Shown one piece after another: positions 1-11,337 of a stretch of DNA of 64,000 nucleotides. The stretch comes from Medicago truncatula (Eukaryota; Streptophyta; Magnoliopsida; Fabales; Fabaceae). The stretch spans positions 59,872,494 through 59,936,493 of the forward strand of contig NC_053045.1 of assembly GCF_003473485.1 (NCBI RefSeq). The letters run 5' to 3'. Made by a program: the position numbers and the translations under genes. Position 1 is the stretch's first letter, and each line of letters begins with the position of its first letter. The notes below the pieces were generated by a model. That model had not been told where the DNA came from. It did not search any database and was given only the letters and a program-made list of their open reading frames with translations.

Positions 1-1764
1 GTTGGTAATAAATTACGAGAAATGATATTTGAACATTTATTTAGTGACAACTTTTGCAACAGCTTTTTCTTTCATACACTACTAGAAAAAAGACATTTGA
101 CATCAGGGTTTTCACATCAGTGCAAAAATACATGAGGGTAAAGATACACACGGTGGCAGTTTCGAAATTTTAGTAAAGTTTGGGTTGTCTTTCACTTCGG
201 TGGACATAAGTACCTGAAGGGAAATAGTAATAGCATGTAACGTTTCACATCAGTGGATAATTGAAATGAGGGGAAAAAAATGCGGTGGCATTTTCGCAAT
301 TTTAGTGAACTTTTTATTTTACTTTGACTCTCTCGTAAAACACAATTTCCAGATCTGTTTTTCCTCTAACCTCAGAGTCATCGTCGAACACTCACTGCCT
401 CTCATTCCCACCTTCACACTCGCCGTCGTTTACCTTCTTTTACAGATCGATTCCCCTATCAAGGTCAGACCCTCTCATATTCGCTCATCGTCTGTTACGC
501 TCTCACACTCGCCGTCGAACAAACCCATAACCGTCGTTCAGACCCATAGTTGTTTTACTTGTTCACAGAACCACCGTCGTCGTTCTCGCCCTCAACAGAA
601 GTAAAATCGTCGCAGTGGTTGTTATCAATCAGTAAGATTTATCAGATTTTTCTCTTTTAGTTAGGTTTTGATTTTAGTTAGGTTTTGATTCAGCAACATA
701 AGTAAAAATGGTACCAATTTGTTATGCTTTTCTAGATTTTGATTTTTTCCTTGAATATACTATTTGATTTTTCTAGGTTTTGTATTTGTTAGCTTCAATG
801 TAAGAGTTTTAAAATAAAATAAAAGCTGCTATGAGAATTCAATGGTGTTCTGGTGTGAGTTTAAGATGCCATTAAACTGAGGATTCTTCTAGTATTAGTT
901 GGTTCATAGAGCCCATTGTATGCAAGCAAAGAACACTAGTGATCTGTGGATTTCTTTCTCAAAGTAGTAAATTTACCTCGAACATATTCATTTGTTAGTA
1001 AAAATGACATGAAAACAGTAAACAAACCAAACAGTTTTATAGCTTAAGATCTAACTTATTCAGTATTTCAACAAGAAGCGTAACTGACCATCTGAAATGG
1101 CTTATATTCCGATGAAGTCTATTGCGGCTTCTGTTATAGAAAGGTTTGAGATTATTGTAGTGGAGAAAGATATATGTCCTGAACATGTTATCTTTGACTT
1201 TGAGCATGAAAAATGGGTTGCATGTGAATGTGAGTGTAAGGTAAGGGAAAGTGTGTAAAGGTTTGAAGGTGCTGCAAGTGGCTAGTTGATGTGTAGATTG
1301 TAGATGTAAGATAAGGAAAAAAAAAATTAGAAGTATGCAGTTATACAAATGTTTGGTGTTGTTATATGGATTTTTTGCTTGTACACAAATCATACAATTG
1401 CTGATCTAAAATGTTAGTTTAAGATCATAGCGATTTGCATTTCAACTTTGTATTTTTAATCCAATTTACCAAAATTGAAAATTAAGTAGTTTAATTTTGA
1501 TCTGATAGTTCATAATGTATGACTGTGTGAAATGCATGATTACTAGTCTATAAGAAACACATACTTGAATCAAAGAGAGTCAAATTTGTGAAGAAATTAT
1601 ATGTGGGTCATGTGAGTGTGCGTATGTATGGCTGTTACTTTTTCATCAAAGGACCAAACTTATGTTCATCTTGAATATTGTGTAATCAAAATTTATAGTG
1701 TCCTTTCGATGTTTGTTTGTCAATGGGGACATAAGGCTTAATTGTCACTATTTCATCTGTTCAG

Positions 1765-1812
1765 GTTGTTGATCCTATTCGGTGGCCTAATTCCTCTTGG
1801 AGACTTCTTCAG
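1765..1812 (+). pseudogene. Captured exon fragment of an ARF10/16/17-like auxin response factor gene
   Basis: Between an AG acceptor (1763-1764) and a GT donor (1813-1814) lies a 16-codon open segment, VVDPIRWPNSSWRLLQ. From memory of the family, the DP-I-RWP-S-WRLLQ pattern belongs to the end of the ancillary (Auxin_resp) domain of ARF10/16/17-type proteins, just before the TWDEPD stretch. The intact ARF at 54776 has a different sequence here ([16 protein letters not shown]) and so is not the source. The segment sits inside the CACTA element, which fits transposon capture of a host exon with its splice sites. It cannot encode a working ARF because no B3 or PB1 domain is present nearby. Confidence 0.55.
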
Positions 1813-2079
1813 GTACTACTACTAATCTCTTGTCATATATTTGGAATTTATTTTGTTTAGGAGAACATGTTTGTGGTATTTTTATAAGCATTTTCATTTA
1901 TCATATCTCTTTTGTAATTCCTTTCTTTTTATTCTTCGTCCACATTAGTTTAGTGACATGGATCACACCTCAAGTGTTAACTAGTTTTTTTACTTTTTTT
2001 TTCCTTTCAAAATCATTCTTATTTGAAATGTTTTATTTCAAGGTTGTTATTCTGATCTAATGATCATCAGTGTATGTAG

Positions 2080-2300
2080 GATAGGTGAAATTGAGTGGCA
2101 GGCTGAAGTGAGCAAACAGGGTAACATCACTTATCCAAAAGCATGCTTGAGAATACAATCTCTTTTTTTGAAAATGCAAGAGAACACAATCCTAAAAAGG
2201 TCAAGATGGAGAAACAAGAAGTACAAGATGGGGGGAAGGAGGAAAAAACACATACAATGGGCCTTAGTACCAATGACAGAAGCAATTTGAAGATTTCATT
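2080..2300 (+). other. Exon-like segment inside the CACTA element, origin not recognised
   Basis: After an AG at 2079-2080 there is a lysine-rich open segment of about 70 codons that ends in a potential GT donor near 2301 (ATTGGTACGT). Base composition is richer than the surrounding intron-like T-rich DNA. I cannot match it to a family. It may be another captured exon lying in series with the ARF-like piece at 1765-1812, or a chance ORF. Confidence 0.25.
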
Positions 2301-2729
2301 GGTACGTTATCTTATTCACATCCATTCTAATTGTTTTACTCCTACTAATTAATCATTTTCTCCTCTTATCAAGTAATTAATGTTTATTACCATCAATTTG
2401 TCTAATAGGCAGTTATGGGTACCTTATCTGCCAAATACAAAATAATGACTCCTATTTTTGTCTCCAATTACAAAGTAGTAGCCATTGTTTCTGTTTGGGG
2501 TCCCCGTAATCGATATGAAGAGTTTCAAGAATATATCGGTACATGAGGAATGCTAGGGTCACACCCTCTAACACTCCTTTTTAACACACTCCAATTAAAA
2601 TTAGCCACATCACCTCTCTTTTTTATTCCTTTTACTTATTACAGGCTGTTCAAGTTACTAAACTTTAACACAAAAAAATGGTGCAGTTATTTTTTCACCT
2701 CCTTTCTACTACTGTGACAATTTTGCAGA

Positions 2730-2859
2730 GATATCGTGATAGTGAGCCATCATCATTGTTCGTTGAAGGCTATGCGAGGCATTCCTTTTGACGAACTGGA
2801 TTTTAAGAACTTTGCATCACCCGATCTTCTTTCCGTTGCTTACAATGACTATCAATTGG
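2730..2859 (+). other. Exon-like segment inside the CACTA element (acceptor and donor visible)
   Basis: A pyrimidine-rich stretch ending in TTTTGCAG (up to 2729) precedes an open segment containing the peptide AMRGIPFDELDFKNFASPD and ending at a good donor (CAATTG|GTACGT). The intron-exon-intron composition shift supports a once-genic origin, but I do not recognise the protein. The reading frame containing the peptide opens only part-way through the segment, so it is probably decayed. Confidence 0.3.
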
Positions 2860-3180
2860 TACGTTATTCTTATTGATCACAATGAACTGAAATTCCTGAG
2901 ATTTATTGTGAACCAATTTCCTGATTATTGATAAATTAATATAGGTACCAGTGATGAACAGACACTGTTGTTTAAAGCTTTGTTTTGTTGCACTATTGTT
3001 ATTATTATAATATTAATATATTCTTAGTTTCATACACCACGTGACCACTAACTAGTAGTAGGCTACTTGCATTATTATATTCATACTTAGACATAGTATA
3101 AGAAAGAAAGCAATTTAAGTTTTTCAGTGGTGGAGTTTGGATTCTACCGGCTAATATATTTTTTTAATAGCTAATTAATA

Positions 3181-3442
3181 CTCTCTCCGTCCCTGAATAA
3201 GTGACCTATTTGACCATTTCACACAGATTAAGAAAAGTGTAAAGATGTGAGAAAGAGAGTGATACTTTTACTAAGTTGCCCTTGTCATTATTTTGAAACT
3301 TGTTCACTTTTAAGTAATGGGGACCACAAAAAGTATTTATAAGGGGTAAATCTGTCAAATTTTGCTTAGAAATTTGAGAAGGTCAAGTATTGTGGGACAA
3401 ATATTTTTTACAAATAGGTCACTTATTTAGGGACGGAGGGAG
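3181..3442. mobile_element. Stowaway-like MITE nested in the CACTA element
   Basis: The ends are inverted repeats: CTCTCTCCGTCCCTGAATAA on the left and, read inward, CTCCCTCCGTCCCTAAATAA on the right, continuing as AGTGACCTATTTG. TA dinucleotides flank both sides (3179-3180 and 3443-3444). The CTCCCTCCGT terminus and TA duplication are typical of Stowaway (Tc1/mariner-type) MITEs. Length is 262 bp and there is no coding capacity. Confidence 0.88.
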
Positions 3443-3595
3443 TAGTATTTTGGTATATTGTAATATTTGTGACAACTTTTTTAATGGTTCATATAATTTT
3501 TGAGGAATATTTTGTTTGAAATATTGTTTTATTTAATTATAATTTTATTATAATAAATATACCTAGTGGTGTTAGTAACCTGTGTTTTTTAACTT

Positions 3596-3665
3596 AGTGG
3601 TGTCACGGTGTCCGTGTCGTGTCGCAGTGTCCGTGTCGGAGTCCGGAGTCCATGCTTCATAGGTG
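3596..3665. repeat. GC-rich GTGTCCGTGTC-type simple repeat inside the CACTA element
   Basis: Degenerate reiterations of GTGTC(C)GTGTC and CGGAGTCC stand out as a GC-rich island in AT-rich DNA. The same style of sequence recurs in legume intergenic DNA as far as I recall. No function can be assigned. Confidence 0.5.
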
Positions 3666-4604
3666 AGAACTCAAACCATGACAATTCTTGACAAGACTTT
3701 ACAATGGATTGAAATGAAATCCGTGAATCCATGAATGTGAGTCAATAACACAACACAAGTAAAATGAAATCAACCTACTACTATATGTTCACTATTCTAG
3801 TGTAGACTCGGAAACTGATGAAATTGGGGGAACATAGAGAAGGGGACTGTGCCCAAACTGTGTGAAGATGATACCGTTGGAGAAAAAGAAAATGTAGGAA
3901 GAAGAGGTGACGACCTCGGGTATGCAACTATGACAAAATTGAAGCGACGACGGGGAGAGGGAGAGACATGGATATGGCACAGTGACATCAAGAGGTTGCG
4001 AGCCAGTGGCAACACCAACGTTAGTGGTGGCATTGTTGAGGTACAACCTCTTATTCTCTCACTATTTTTTTGCATTTCTCAAACTTGAATACTTTTAATA
4101 TTTTCCTATGATCCTGTTACTACAGTCAAATAATCATATCCCAAGGCCACTAATCTAAAGCATTTCAGTGTTTTCATTATGCATGGGAGGTTGGTAGCAT
4201 CTCAATATTTATGAAGCTTTGTAATTTGGTTGCTTTAGCACTGATTTTGTTTGATGTTGTATTCATACTTTAACAAGATATTTTCATAAATTGAATCAAC
4301 AAAATAATGTTAATGATTTTTCAAATTTTATTTGGAAGAGAATGTTGTATGATGATTGTTCGATTTTGTATAATGATCAGTTTATACACGTCATTGAGTG
4401 AGATAATTTGATATGAACATTAAACTCTAGTTATAGGGAGACAAAAATATGTTTGTTGTTTTAATCCAATTTCCAACAAATATTATGCTTAAATTAGATT
4501 GAATAATACAACCATTTAAATTTGCATATATTTAATATAATATAATTAATGAATGAGGCTGATTTGGTACTGCAATCAGGGTAATAATAAACAATCAGTA
4601 TATT

Positions 4605-4925
4605 TCACATCGGTGGCCTTCAGGGCGATGTGAATTTTGTTTTTGAATAAAAAATGGTACCTGATTTCACATCGGTGATACTTGTAGCCGATGTGACATA
4701 GATGTCTTTGACATCAGTTACTATTGTCACGCCGATGTGAAAACTTAGGTTGTTGTATTTATGATCATATATCAAATCAGTGATATTCTGCCCGATGTGG
4801 AAAAAGACTTCTCACAACGGTTCGGAACCCGATGTGAAATGTTGCTTACATACAACCTCACCTTTAGTTACATCGGTAGGGACCCGATGTGAAAAGTCGT
4901 TTTCCACCGATGTGAAATGTCATTT
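4605..4925. repeat. Subterminal repeat array of the CACTA element
   Basis: About a dozen copies of a 12-13 bp motif close to TTCACATCGGTGG, or its complement ending CCGATGTGAA, occur at irregular spacing on both strands. In En/Spm the equivalent subterminal repeats bind the element's own DNA-binding protein and are needed for transposition; that role here is by analogy. A weaker set (CACATCAGTG, TTCACTTCGGTGG) lies at about 100-290 near the left end. Confidence 0.8.
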
Positions 4926-4939
4926 CTGTAGTAGTGATA

Positions 4940-6025
4940 CTCACATTATTTTTTACTTTATCTCTCTATTGTTATGGTTTCCGTGCCAATATCACTTTTT
5001 TCTTTGTAAAATATGTTTGTCAAATAAGTTGTCACCAAATTAATTGTTCAAATAACACTCCTCATAAATTACTGAGCAGGTAACTTTAAAAACATTTACT
5101 CTTAAGATAACTTGATGTACCCATTCGTATCAAGTGAGACCGTCTTTTAGTCTGAGAGTTGGGATGATACATTTGGGTATGTCAATACATTTGGATATAA
5201 AATTTGATGTAGATCTTGTCAATAAGTAACAAATTAAGATTATTTGTTGGAATATGTCAATCTCTTAGATAATTTAAGGAATAACTTTACACACCAACAA
5301 ATAACTATTATAAAATTCTGTATATTAAATTTTTCTTACAGAAGAGTAGATAATATTGTTTTTCATTTTAAGATATGAATTTCTAATCATTAAACTACTT
5401 GACCTTAAAAATCAAATATATTGGTTTTCGAAAAGTATACGTCGTCAACTGGGTATTAGTTTTCTTAAAAAAAAAAACTGAGTATTAGTTCCCTTGACCC
5501 TTAGTGCAGCTACTTCTTAATCTATTTGCTTAGTTTCCACTCTAATTCAGCTGGTTGACTAATGTATAAACAATGGATTATATATATGTTGACAATCTTA
5601 TGATTGACCGATGATCACGTTATAGAAGTTTCAAAACCACCCGGAGAGTCATATAAGCATATGGTATAACCCCAAAAACTAACGTCGATCATATTATATT
5701 TTATGACTCATTATCATCCCAATTGAATTATATTCTTTAATGGGGTTCACTTTGGTTGTTTCCCCTAAAAAGGTTTTTGTTAAACAAACATGTTTAGGAT
5801 ATTTGTTAAAGAACCTAAAAACGTAAGTTTTATATCTATAACAATATATAATGAATACACTTTTTCAAAAATATGATGAGAATACATGATTATTCTGGGG
5901 TTGTATTTTTCATTATTTTAAGTATATCTTTAAACAAATTTATTTTTAATAATTTTATATTGTTGTTATTGAAAAAGATAGTTTTTTTATTATATTATTG
6001 GTGAAAGATATACACAGTGTGTTAC
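4940..6025. other. Intergenic DNA, no gene seen
   Basis: AT-rich sequence right of the CACTA element. No ORF, splice-bounded segment or clear repeat end was recognised. Confidence 0.6.
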
Positions 6026-6027
6026 TA

Positions 6028-6308
6028 CTCTCCCTGTTTTAAATTATGAGTCACTTTGATCATACACATATTAATAAACGTTATTATATTTGTGTGCAAA
6101 ATGAGAAATCATGAGTTGTTTTATAAAATTATTCTCAATTAATGGTATGAGAAAAATAAATTAATCAATTGAAGAAAGAGTGAATAATAAGTAGTTAAAG
6201 GTATAATAAGAAAAATAATATTAATGTTTCATTGATATTGTCAAACAGCTTATAATTTGGGTCAATTTTTTTTCCAAAACGACTTACTATAATTTATGAT
6301 GGAGGGAG
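6028..6308. mobile_element. Stowaway-like MITE
   Basis: The left end CTCTCCCTGTTTTAAATTAT and the right end, read inward, CTCCCTCCATCATAAATTAT form imperfect terminal inverted repeats. TA lies on each side (6026-6027 and 6309-6310). The 281-bp length and the absence of coding capacity fit a Tc1/mariner-type MITE. Confidence 0.82.
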
Positions 6309-6656
6309 TATTTAAAAGTCACAAACATTTATACATAAAATTTTAACCAAAATAAAATTTTTATAAAAAAATATTGCTTATAATTTACATGCATTAACAC
6401 AATAAAAAAAATAGAACAAACAGACACGAATAAGTGCCCGTCTGAACCCTAATTGAAAATAATATATTTTATTAACTTTTAAAGTATTGATGGAACTCAA
6501 TTAGGTTGGCATGATGGTATTGACTTAAGACATGAGAGTGTGCTCCTCCTTAAGGTCTCATTTTCAATTATCCCCAGTGTCGGAGCTTGAACTCCAATTT
6601 TAATATTTTATCAGTTGAGTTAGGATTTGTGGATAATATATTAGAGTTCCACATAT

Positions 6657-6660
<4 letters not shown>

Positions 6661-6694
<34 letters not shown>
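6661..6694. repeat. (TA)n microsatellite
   Basis: About 17 uninterrupted TA units in non-coding DNA. Such tracts are usually length-polymorphic. Confidence 0.95.
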
Positions 6695-6697
<3 letters not shown>

Positions 6698-7424
6698 AGT
6701 TTTACATATAAATTGCTAAAAATATTTTTATTTATAATCTTAATACAATGATTGTGGTTATACTTTGTTTTTCTTGTTTATTGAGAGGACGAAGGACAAA
6801 ACGAACATTACCACTTAAAAGAAACATAGATTAGACTATTATTTCACTTCTACCTTCCAACTTTGTTTGTTCAACACAACACAGTGGAGTATCCTTGTGG
6901 TGCGTTGACAAATATTATTTTTTGAGTCCACATTCAACAGCCATAACTGACGCATACGTTGTACCCCAGCACTGAATTTATTTATTTTGGGAAACCTTCT
7001 GTTGACGGCCAATTTTAATTTGAATAACTGTCACAATTTAACAGCTATCTAATTTTACCATCATTTCAGGTGTTTCTCGAAAATAACTCAGCATTGATGC
7101 CATTTTCGAATTGTTACATCAATTTTCGTAAGATCTTGATCAACAATTTGCATATGTCCTTTGGAGCCTTTCGAAGCATAGAAATCTCAAACCTAGGCAA
7201 GATGCCACAAAAACATATGTTCATGTAGTAGATCGAGTTTGTCACCTTATGGAGGATTGACATGCAGCTAACGCTACTCTTTCGGTAGCCAGTCGAAACA
7301 ACATTTCAATAAATTCAGTTCGTAATGATCGGTCGACAACAATAATATCGATAAGACAAGACAATTTAGTTACAACTCGAATTTCTTCTTCTACAACAAC
7401 GAGTGATATGGCTTCAGACAGGTG

Positions 7425-7810
7425 GCAGCGTCCACAACGAGGCTGTATGAAATGTAATGTTGATGCTTCATTTTCGAATCACTTGAATAGAACATTATTA
7501 TAACAGGTATCCATGATGGCGAAGGTATCATTGTGTTGGATCAAACTATCCTACTCTCTCATGTGTATTCTGTTGTCGTGGGAGAAGCCTTGGGCTTATT
7601 CCGCGCTTGACAATGGGTAAGTGACATGAAATTTGACGACGTCGATGTCGTCTTTGATTCAAAGATTACAATAGACACCTTCCACCATCGTCAAGTTGAT
7701 GTTATAGAATTTGGACAAGTGATTTCAGCATGTCGGAGTCTTTTCAACACACACTTCTCAAACTCTAAGGTCGAGTTCAACAGACGACACGCAAATGTAG
7801 ATGGATCTAA
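7425..7810 (+). pseudogene. Non-LTR-type RNase H (RVT_3-like) relic
   Basis: Translation in shifting frames gives WQRPQRGCMKCNVDASFSN, then an EALGLF-like piece and a stretch at 7626-7830 with FDDVDVVFDSK, CRSLF and VEFNRRHAN. This order, with KCNVDASF near the first catalytic Asp and a final N-R-R-A-N near the C-terminus, matches the RNase H-like domain common in plant LINE-derived proteins. Stops and frameshifts separate the blocks, for example after SNHLNRT near 7503, so it is a decayed fragment and not a gene. Confidence 0.6.
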
Positions 7811-8384
7811 CTCATTCATAGTTTTAAATGGATGAATCTAAACTAATCTATTAACAAAACAAAATATTGTAAAACGTAAAACGATATTTTTATGTATTTG
7901 AAAAATTTAGTAAATCATTACTTAATGGTAGTAATTGAAAAATGTATTTTATATATTTTTTTAAAACATAAAACGATACTTAATTTTAAAAATAAAATTT
8001 ATTAAATCATTACTTAACTTTTTTTTATACATAATTCAATACTTAACTTGATAGAGAATTAGGAAGTTCTCAAGGCGTCTTTACCATTTTTCCTAACTCT
8101 TTTTTAAAAGAAAAAAGAAATCTTTTTTTTTAGTATAAAAAAGAGGGCAGAGCCCAAAAAAAAAATTCCTTTTCTTAACTCAAAAAAAAGGAAAAATAGA
8201 GGGTTTTTTTTAGGGGAAAATTGAGGTTTATTTCCCGAAAAAGATATACGTTTATTTTTCTTTTTCCCTGCATGCACAAGAGGCCTCATATAAATTTGAT
8301 TCCAATTTTATTTGTTGGTCATTTCCGGCAGACTTTTAGGAATCTTTGGATTATATAAGTCGGGTGATTTTTAGCATTTTTTGG

Positions 8385-8386
<2 letters not shown>

Positions 8387-8439
<53 letters not shown>
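8387..8439. repeat. (TA)n microsatellite
   Basis: About 26 consecutive TA units, the longest simple repeat in the window. Non-coding. Confidence 0.95.
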
Positions 8440-8442
<3 letters not shown>

Positions 8443-8461
8443 ACAATCAGAATAATTTTCA

Positions 8462-8571
8462 TTACAACAGATGATGTCTTTGTGAGTTTAACTCATATAT
8501 TAGGGACAATGCATAACATATGTAAGGTTTGGGGTTTAAACCTCGACCACCACCAAAAAAGATGAGAATTT
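8462..8571 (+). mobile_element. Degenerate tRNA-derived SINE relic
   Basis: The sequence keeps the order of a plant SINE head: a box-A-like GTGAGTTTAACTCA, then ACAATGCATAACATATG, then a box-B-like GGGGTTTAAACCTC and an ACCACCAAAAAA tail. It resembles the better-kept copy at 8662. No target duplication was found. Confidence 0.5.
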
Positions 8572-8661
8572 TGTTTTTGACCACAACAAAAAAACATAGT
8601 AAACAAATGATAAAACATGTCTCTTTCAACAAAAAAAATAAAATTATAAAACATGTCAAAT

Positions 8662-8743
8662 GTCCCCGTGAACCAGTCGGTAAGAACAATGCATACTATA
8701 TGCAAGATCTAGGGTTCGAACCCAGAACACCACCATAAAAAAG
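8662..8743 (+). mobile_element. Short tRNA-derived SINE with target-site duplication
   Basis: A perfect 16-bp direct repeat ATAAAACATGTCAAAT (8646-8661 and 8744-8759) brackets a tRNA-like segment with the box-B-like GGGTTCGAACCC and an A-rich 3' end. At 82 bp it is little more than the tRNA-like head. The duplication shows insertion by target-primed reverse transcription, known for SINEs mobilised by LINE enzymes. Confidence 0.78.
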
Positions 8744-9325
8744 ATAAAACATGTCAAATAAAATAAATAAAAAATACAACAAAAAATTCTAAAAATAAAA
8801 TAAAGCTAATGCAAGTTTTTTCTAGAATTTTTCAGACAATATGAAAAAATGTAAAAATTGGTTTAAACAAAGGATTTTTGAATTTTGAGGCATGAAGCAA
8901 TTCAATCAAATAGTCTGAAAACATGATATTCAATTGGGATATGAGATAACAATTAACAGTGCCCTAAAACAAAAAGACAGAGGTTAGTATGGTTCTTAAA
9001 CTGCCTATTTCTGTCACAAACTGACTTGGTCTTTGTGTTGATACAGTTCGAATTATATAACTCAAACATGTTTTCCCCTGAATTCTTGGCACAAGAGGAG
9101 TTATATGGGTAGTTTGGATTTTATAATAAAAAAATTAGGGAACACGTCCTATTTTTTAAAATTGGTGAAAAACTCATTTTTCCATCAAAAAATAGAGGAA
9201 AAACTAATTTCGGATCATATAATCCAAAAATCCTCAAGAGTATTTAAAAACAAAAAAATAAATAAATAAATTGACACGCGAGAAATACACAGTAACTAAG
9301 GTAAAAGCCTTTTATGCTGTGTTTT

Positions 9326-10259
9326 GGAAATTTTACCCTATACCCCTATACATATACTTTCACCCCTACAAATCTTCACAAATTCCAATTTTACCCTTGT
9401 TAATTTTCCAATTATTATAAGTTCAGCCCCACAACATTTCATACCACTTTAAACATATTTGAATTGTATTTCCTTCAAAAAAAAATCTATTTGAATTGAT
9501 TAAATCCAAATTTACTCTTTTGTCCTTTCCTTTCCTTTTTTATTTTTCTTTCTTCCCTTTCCTTTATTTTTCACTTACTCCCATGTTTCTCACCTCCCTC
9601 TGCTGCAACTCTCTCTACCACCCTATCAGCACGGAGATGTCTCCGGCGTCGGCTACGTATCTCTCTACTTTCGTCTACCATTTGCTCACTGTCACCTCCG
9701 CCACCGTCGTTCTGTTAAGATCTTCCAGCGCCGTTGTTATGTTTAGATTTTAATTGTTGTCTAATTATCTTAGATTTTGCATCCTCATTTTTTTGTACGG
9801 ATTCTATCCTCAATTATAGGTATTGTTTTTCTTAAAATCAAAAATTTGATTGGAGAAGGGAGGGTAGTGGTGGTAGTGGTGACTGGTACCTGAATGGAGG
9901 GGGAGAAGGGACAGTACAATGGGTAGAGAAAACGGGAAAAGGATGGTGGAAGCAAATGATTAACGCTTTTACCAAAATACCCCTAATTTAAGAATGAAAT
10001 AACAAAAGTGTCATTTTTGTCCTTTTTTACTCAACCATTGGATTTAATCCAATGGCTCCTATTCATTTTGCAAAAAGAAAAACAAAAAAAAATGAGGTCT
10101 CTCACCGGTAGGAGACCTATCAAGGTCTCCCACCGTAGACAGCGTCTAATTGAAAGTGATTAGGGAGTTGCCTTTATTTTATATAAAAAGGTAAATCGGG
10201 TAGTTTGAGTCAAATGTTGGGGTCATGGTATAAATGTAGGGGTGTGAGGGAAAGCTTCC
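9326..10259. mobile_element. Mutator-like non-autonomous element, copy 1
   Basis: The ends are inverted and related: GGAAATTTTACCCTATACCC on the left and, read inward, GGAAGCTTTCCCTCACACCC on the right. The flanks CTGTGTTTT (9317-9325) and CTGTGTTTG (10260-10268) form a 9-bp duplication with one mismatch, the length expected for Mutator-type transposition. The 934-bp interior has no transposase. It contains a T-rich 85-codon ORF at 9496-9753 with a locally GC-rich 3' half, possibly captured host DNA. A second copy with similar ends but a different interior lies at 37770-38898. Confidence 0.78.
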
Positions 10260-10269
10260 CTGTGTTTGT

Positions 10270-11335
10270 GTATTCTGGGCCGATTCAATGTAGGAACGAA
10301 TTAATTTGGCCTGTTTTTCTCATTCTTTTTAGGACTGAATGTGTAAATTAATTCGTTACCATAAATTATGAGAAGCTTGCTCTTTTGCACCCTCCCCCTT
10401 AATTTCTTACATTTTCCTTCAAAAAAGTTAATAACCATCGGGAGTTGCACTTTTAAACATAAAAATTGTTTATCGAGTTAAGACTCCAAATGTAGACCAA
10501 TTGAGAGAGGCCAAAGGAGCAAATTTCAAATTCTAACCACTTATATTAGTCTTTAAATTTTATTTTATGAAATAGAAAAGAAAAAAAAAACATTCTTAAA
10601 ACCGCAACATGTTAGTCAAAGTTGTTCCACCGTTATTTGTTTTCTCAAACCAAAATAACCGTTACAACACATGTAGGGGCACTAGAGTTGAAATTGAAAG
10701 TCGGAACTCGGAAGAATAAACATTAGTAGTTTATATATGTGGATAAGTAACTTTCAAGGGTGTGTATCCAACTTTTCTGAACGGAGTGACGACTCAAAAA
10801 TATATGTCATGCGCTACAACATCGGCCATTCGGTCAGCTTGAGCTAAATGATATATTTTTTTTTATTATCCAAAAATGTTAATTGAATTAATTTTAACAT
10901 TATCTAAAAGTGCTTACTTAATGTGCACGTTTTCAATGTGTATATTGAATTAATGTGCACACTCCAACTCTATCCGCTCTATTTTGTTACATGATCTGAT
11001 TTGCAGAACACTTGTTTCCCAAATTTCTCACGAATCAGTTGCAAATTCTCTCTAAATAAAGAGTTCACATAGTTCATCCGGCACATTGAGAAAAACTTCA
11101 TCTCCCTTCGACTTATGTTAACAAGTTATTCTCCTTTTCATCTTTTCTTTTTGTCCTTTTGGTTTTAAATGGTATACAGTATATTTTAGTGGCCATAATA
11201 GCCAAATTCAAGGGTGTAATTCTTGAACGACTTGCTACATTGCAATGACCTTGGTTGTTTTATCTTGGACTTGGTTCATTCATATAATTCTACCCTACAT
11301 TACATCACATATTAACACATTGGTTCCCAAATTAT
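10270..11335. other. Intergenic DNA, no gene seen
   Basis: AT-rich sequence between two transposons. No coding signal or repeat end was recognised. Confidence 0.55.
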
Positions 11336-11337
11336 AT

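Larger units (their letters stand above)
77..4936. mobile_element. Non-autonomous CACTA (En/Spm-like) DNA transposon
   Basis: The left end reads CACTACTAGAAAAA and the right end, read inward, CACTACTACAGAAATGACA, so the two form short terminal inverted repeats of CACTA type. The element is bounded by a perfect 3-bp direct repeat ATA at 74-76 and 4937-4939, the target-site length known for CACTA elements. Both ends carry subterminal copies of a motif close to TTCACATCGGTGG, in both orientations and densest at 4605-4925. No transposase-like ORF is visible in the 4.9 kb interior, so it would depend on a transposase supplied in trans. The interior holds a nested MITE and exon-like segments. Intact ends and duplication suggest a fairly recent insertion. 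The family assignment is solid; the source of the interior is inference. Confidence 0.9.

Noticed and set aside
266..604. 112-codon ORF near the left end of the CACTA element
   Set aside because: It lies in subterminal element DNA, its translation is low-complexity Ser/His/Arg-rich, and no motif or splice context supports it. It is not called as a gene.
1765..1812. ARF-like exon copied from the neighbouring ARF at 54776
   Set aside because: The local ARF reads [16 protein letters not shown] at the same place and differs at key positions; the fragment fits a different ARF class.
3797..4088. Overlapping open frames on both strands within the CACTA element
   Set aside because: Three frames are open at once, which points to stop-poor composition and not coding. 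The plus-strand frame could be a captured exon, but no family was recognised and no acceptor was chosen.
8104..8289. 61-codon minus-strand ORF rich in Phe and Lys
   Set aside because: It arises from A/T homopolymer runs and has no gene context.
9496..9753. 85-codon ORF in Mutator-like copy 1 as a secreted protein
   Set aside because: The Phe-rich start resembles a signal peptide only because of a CT-rich tract. There is no promoter or homologue, so it was kept as possible captured DNA only.
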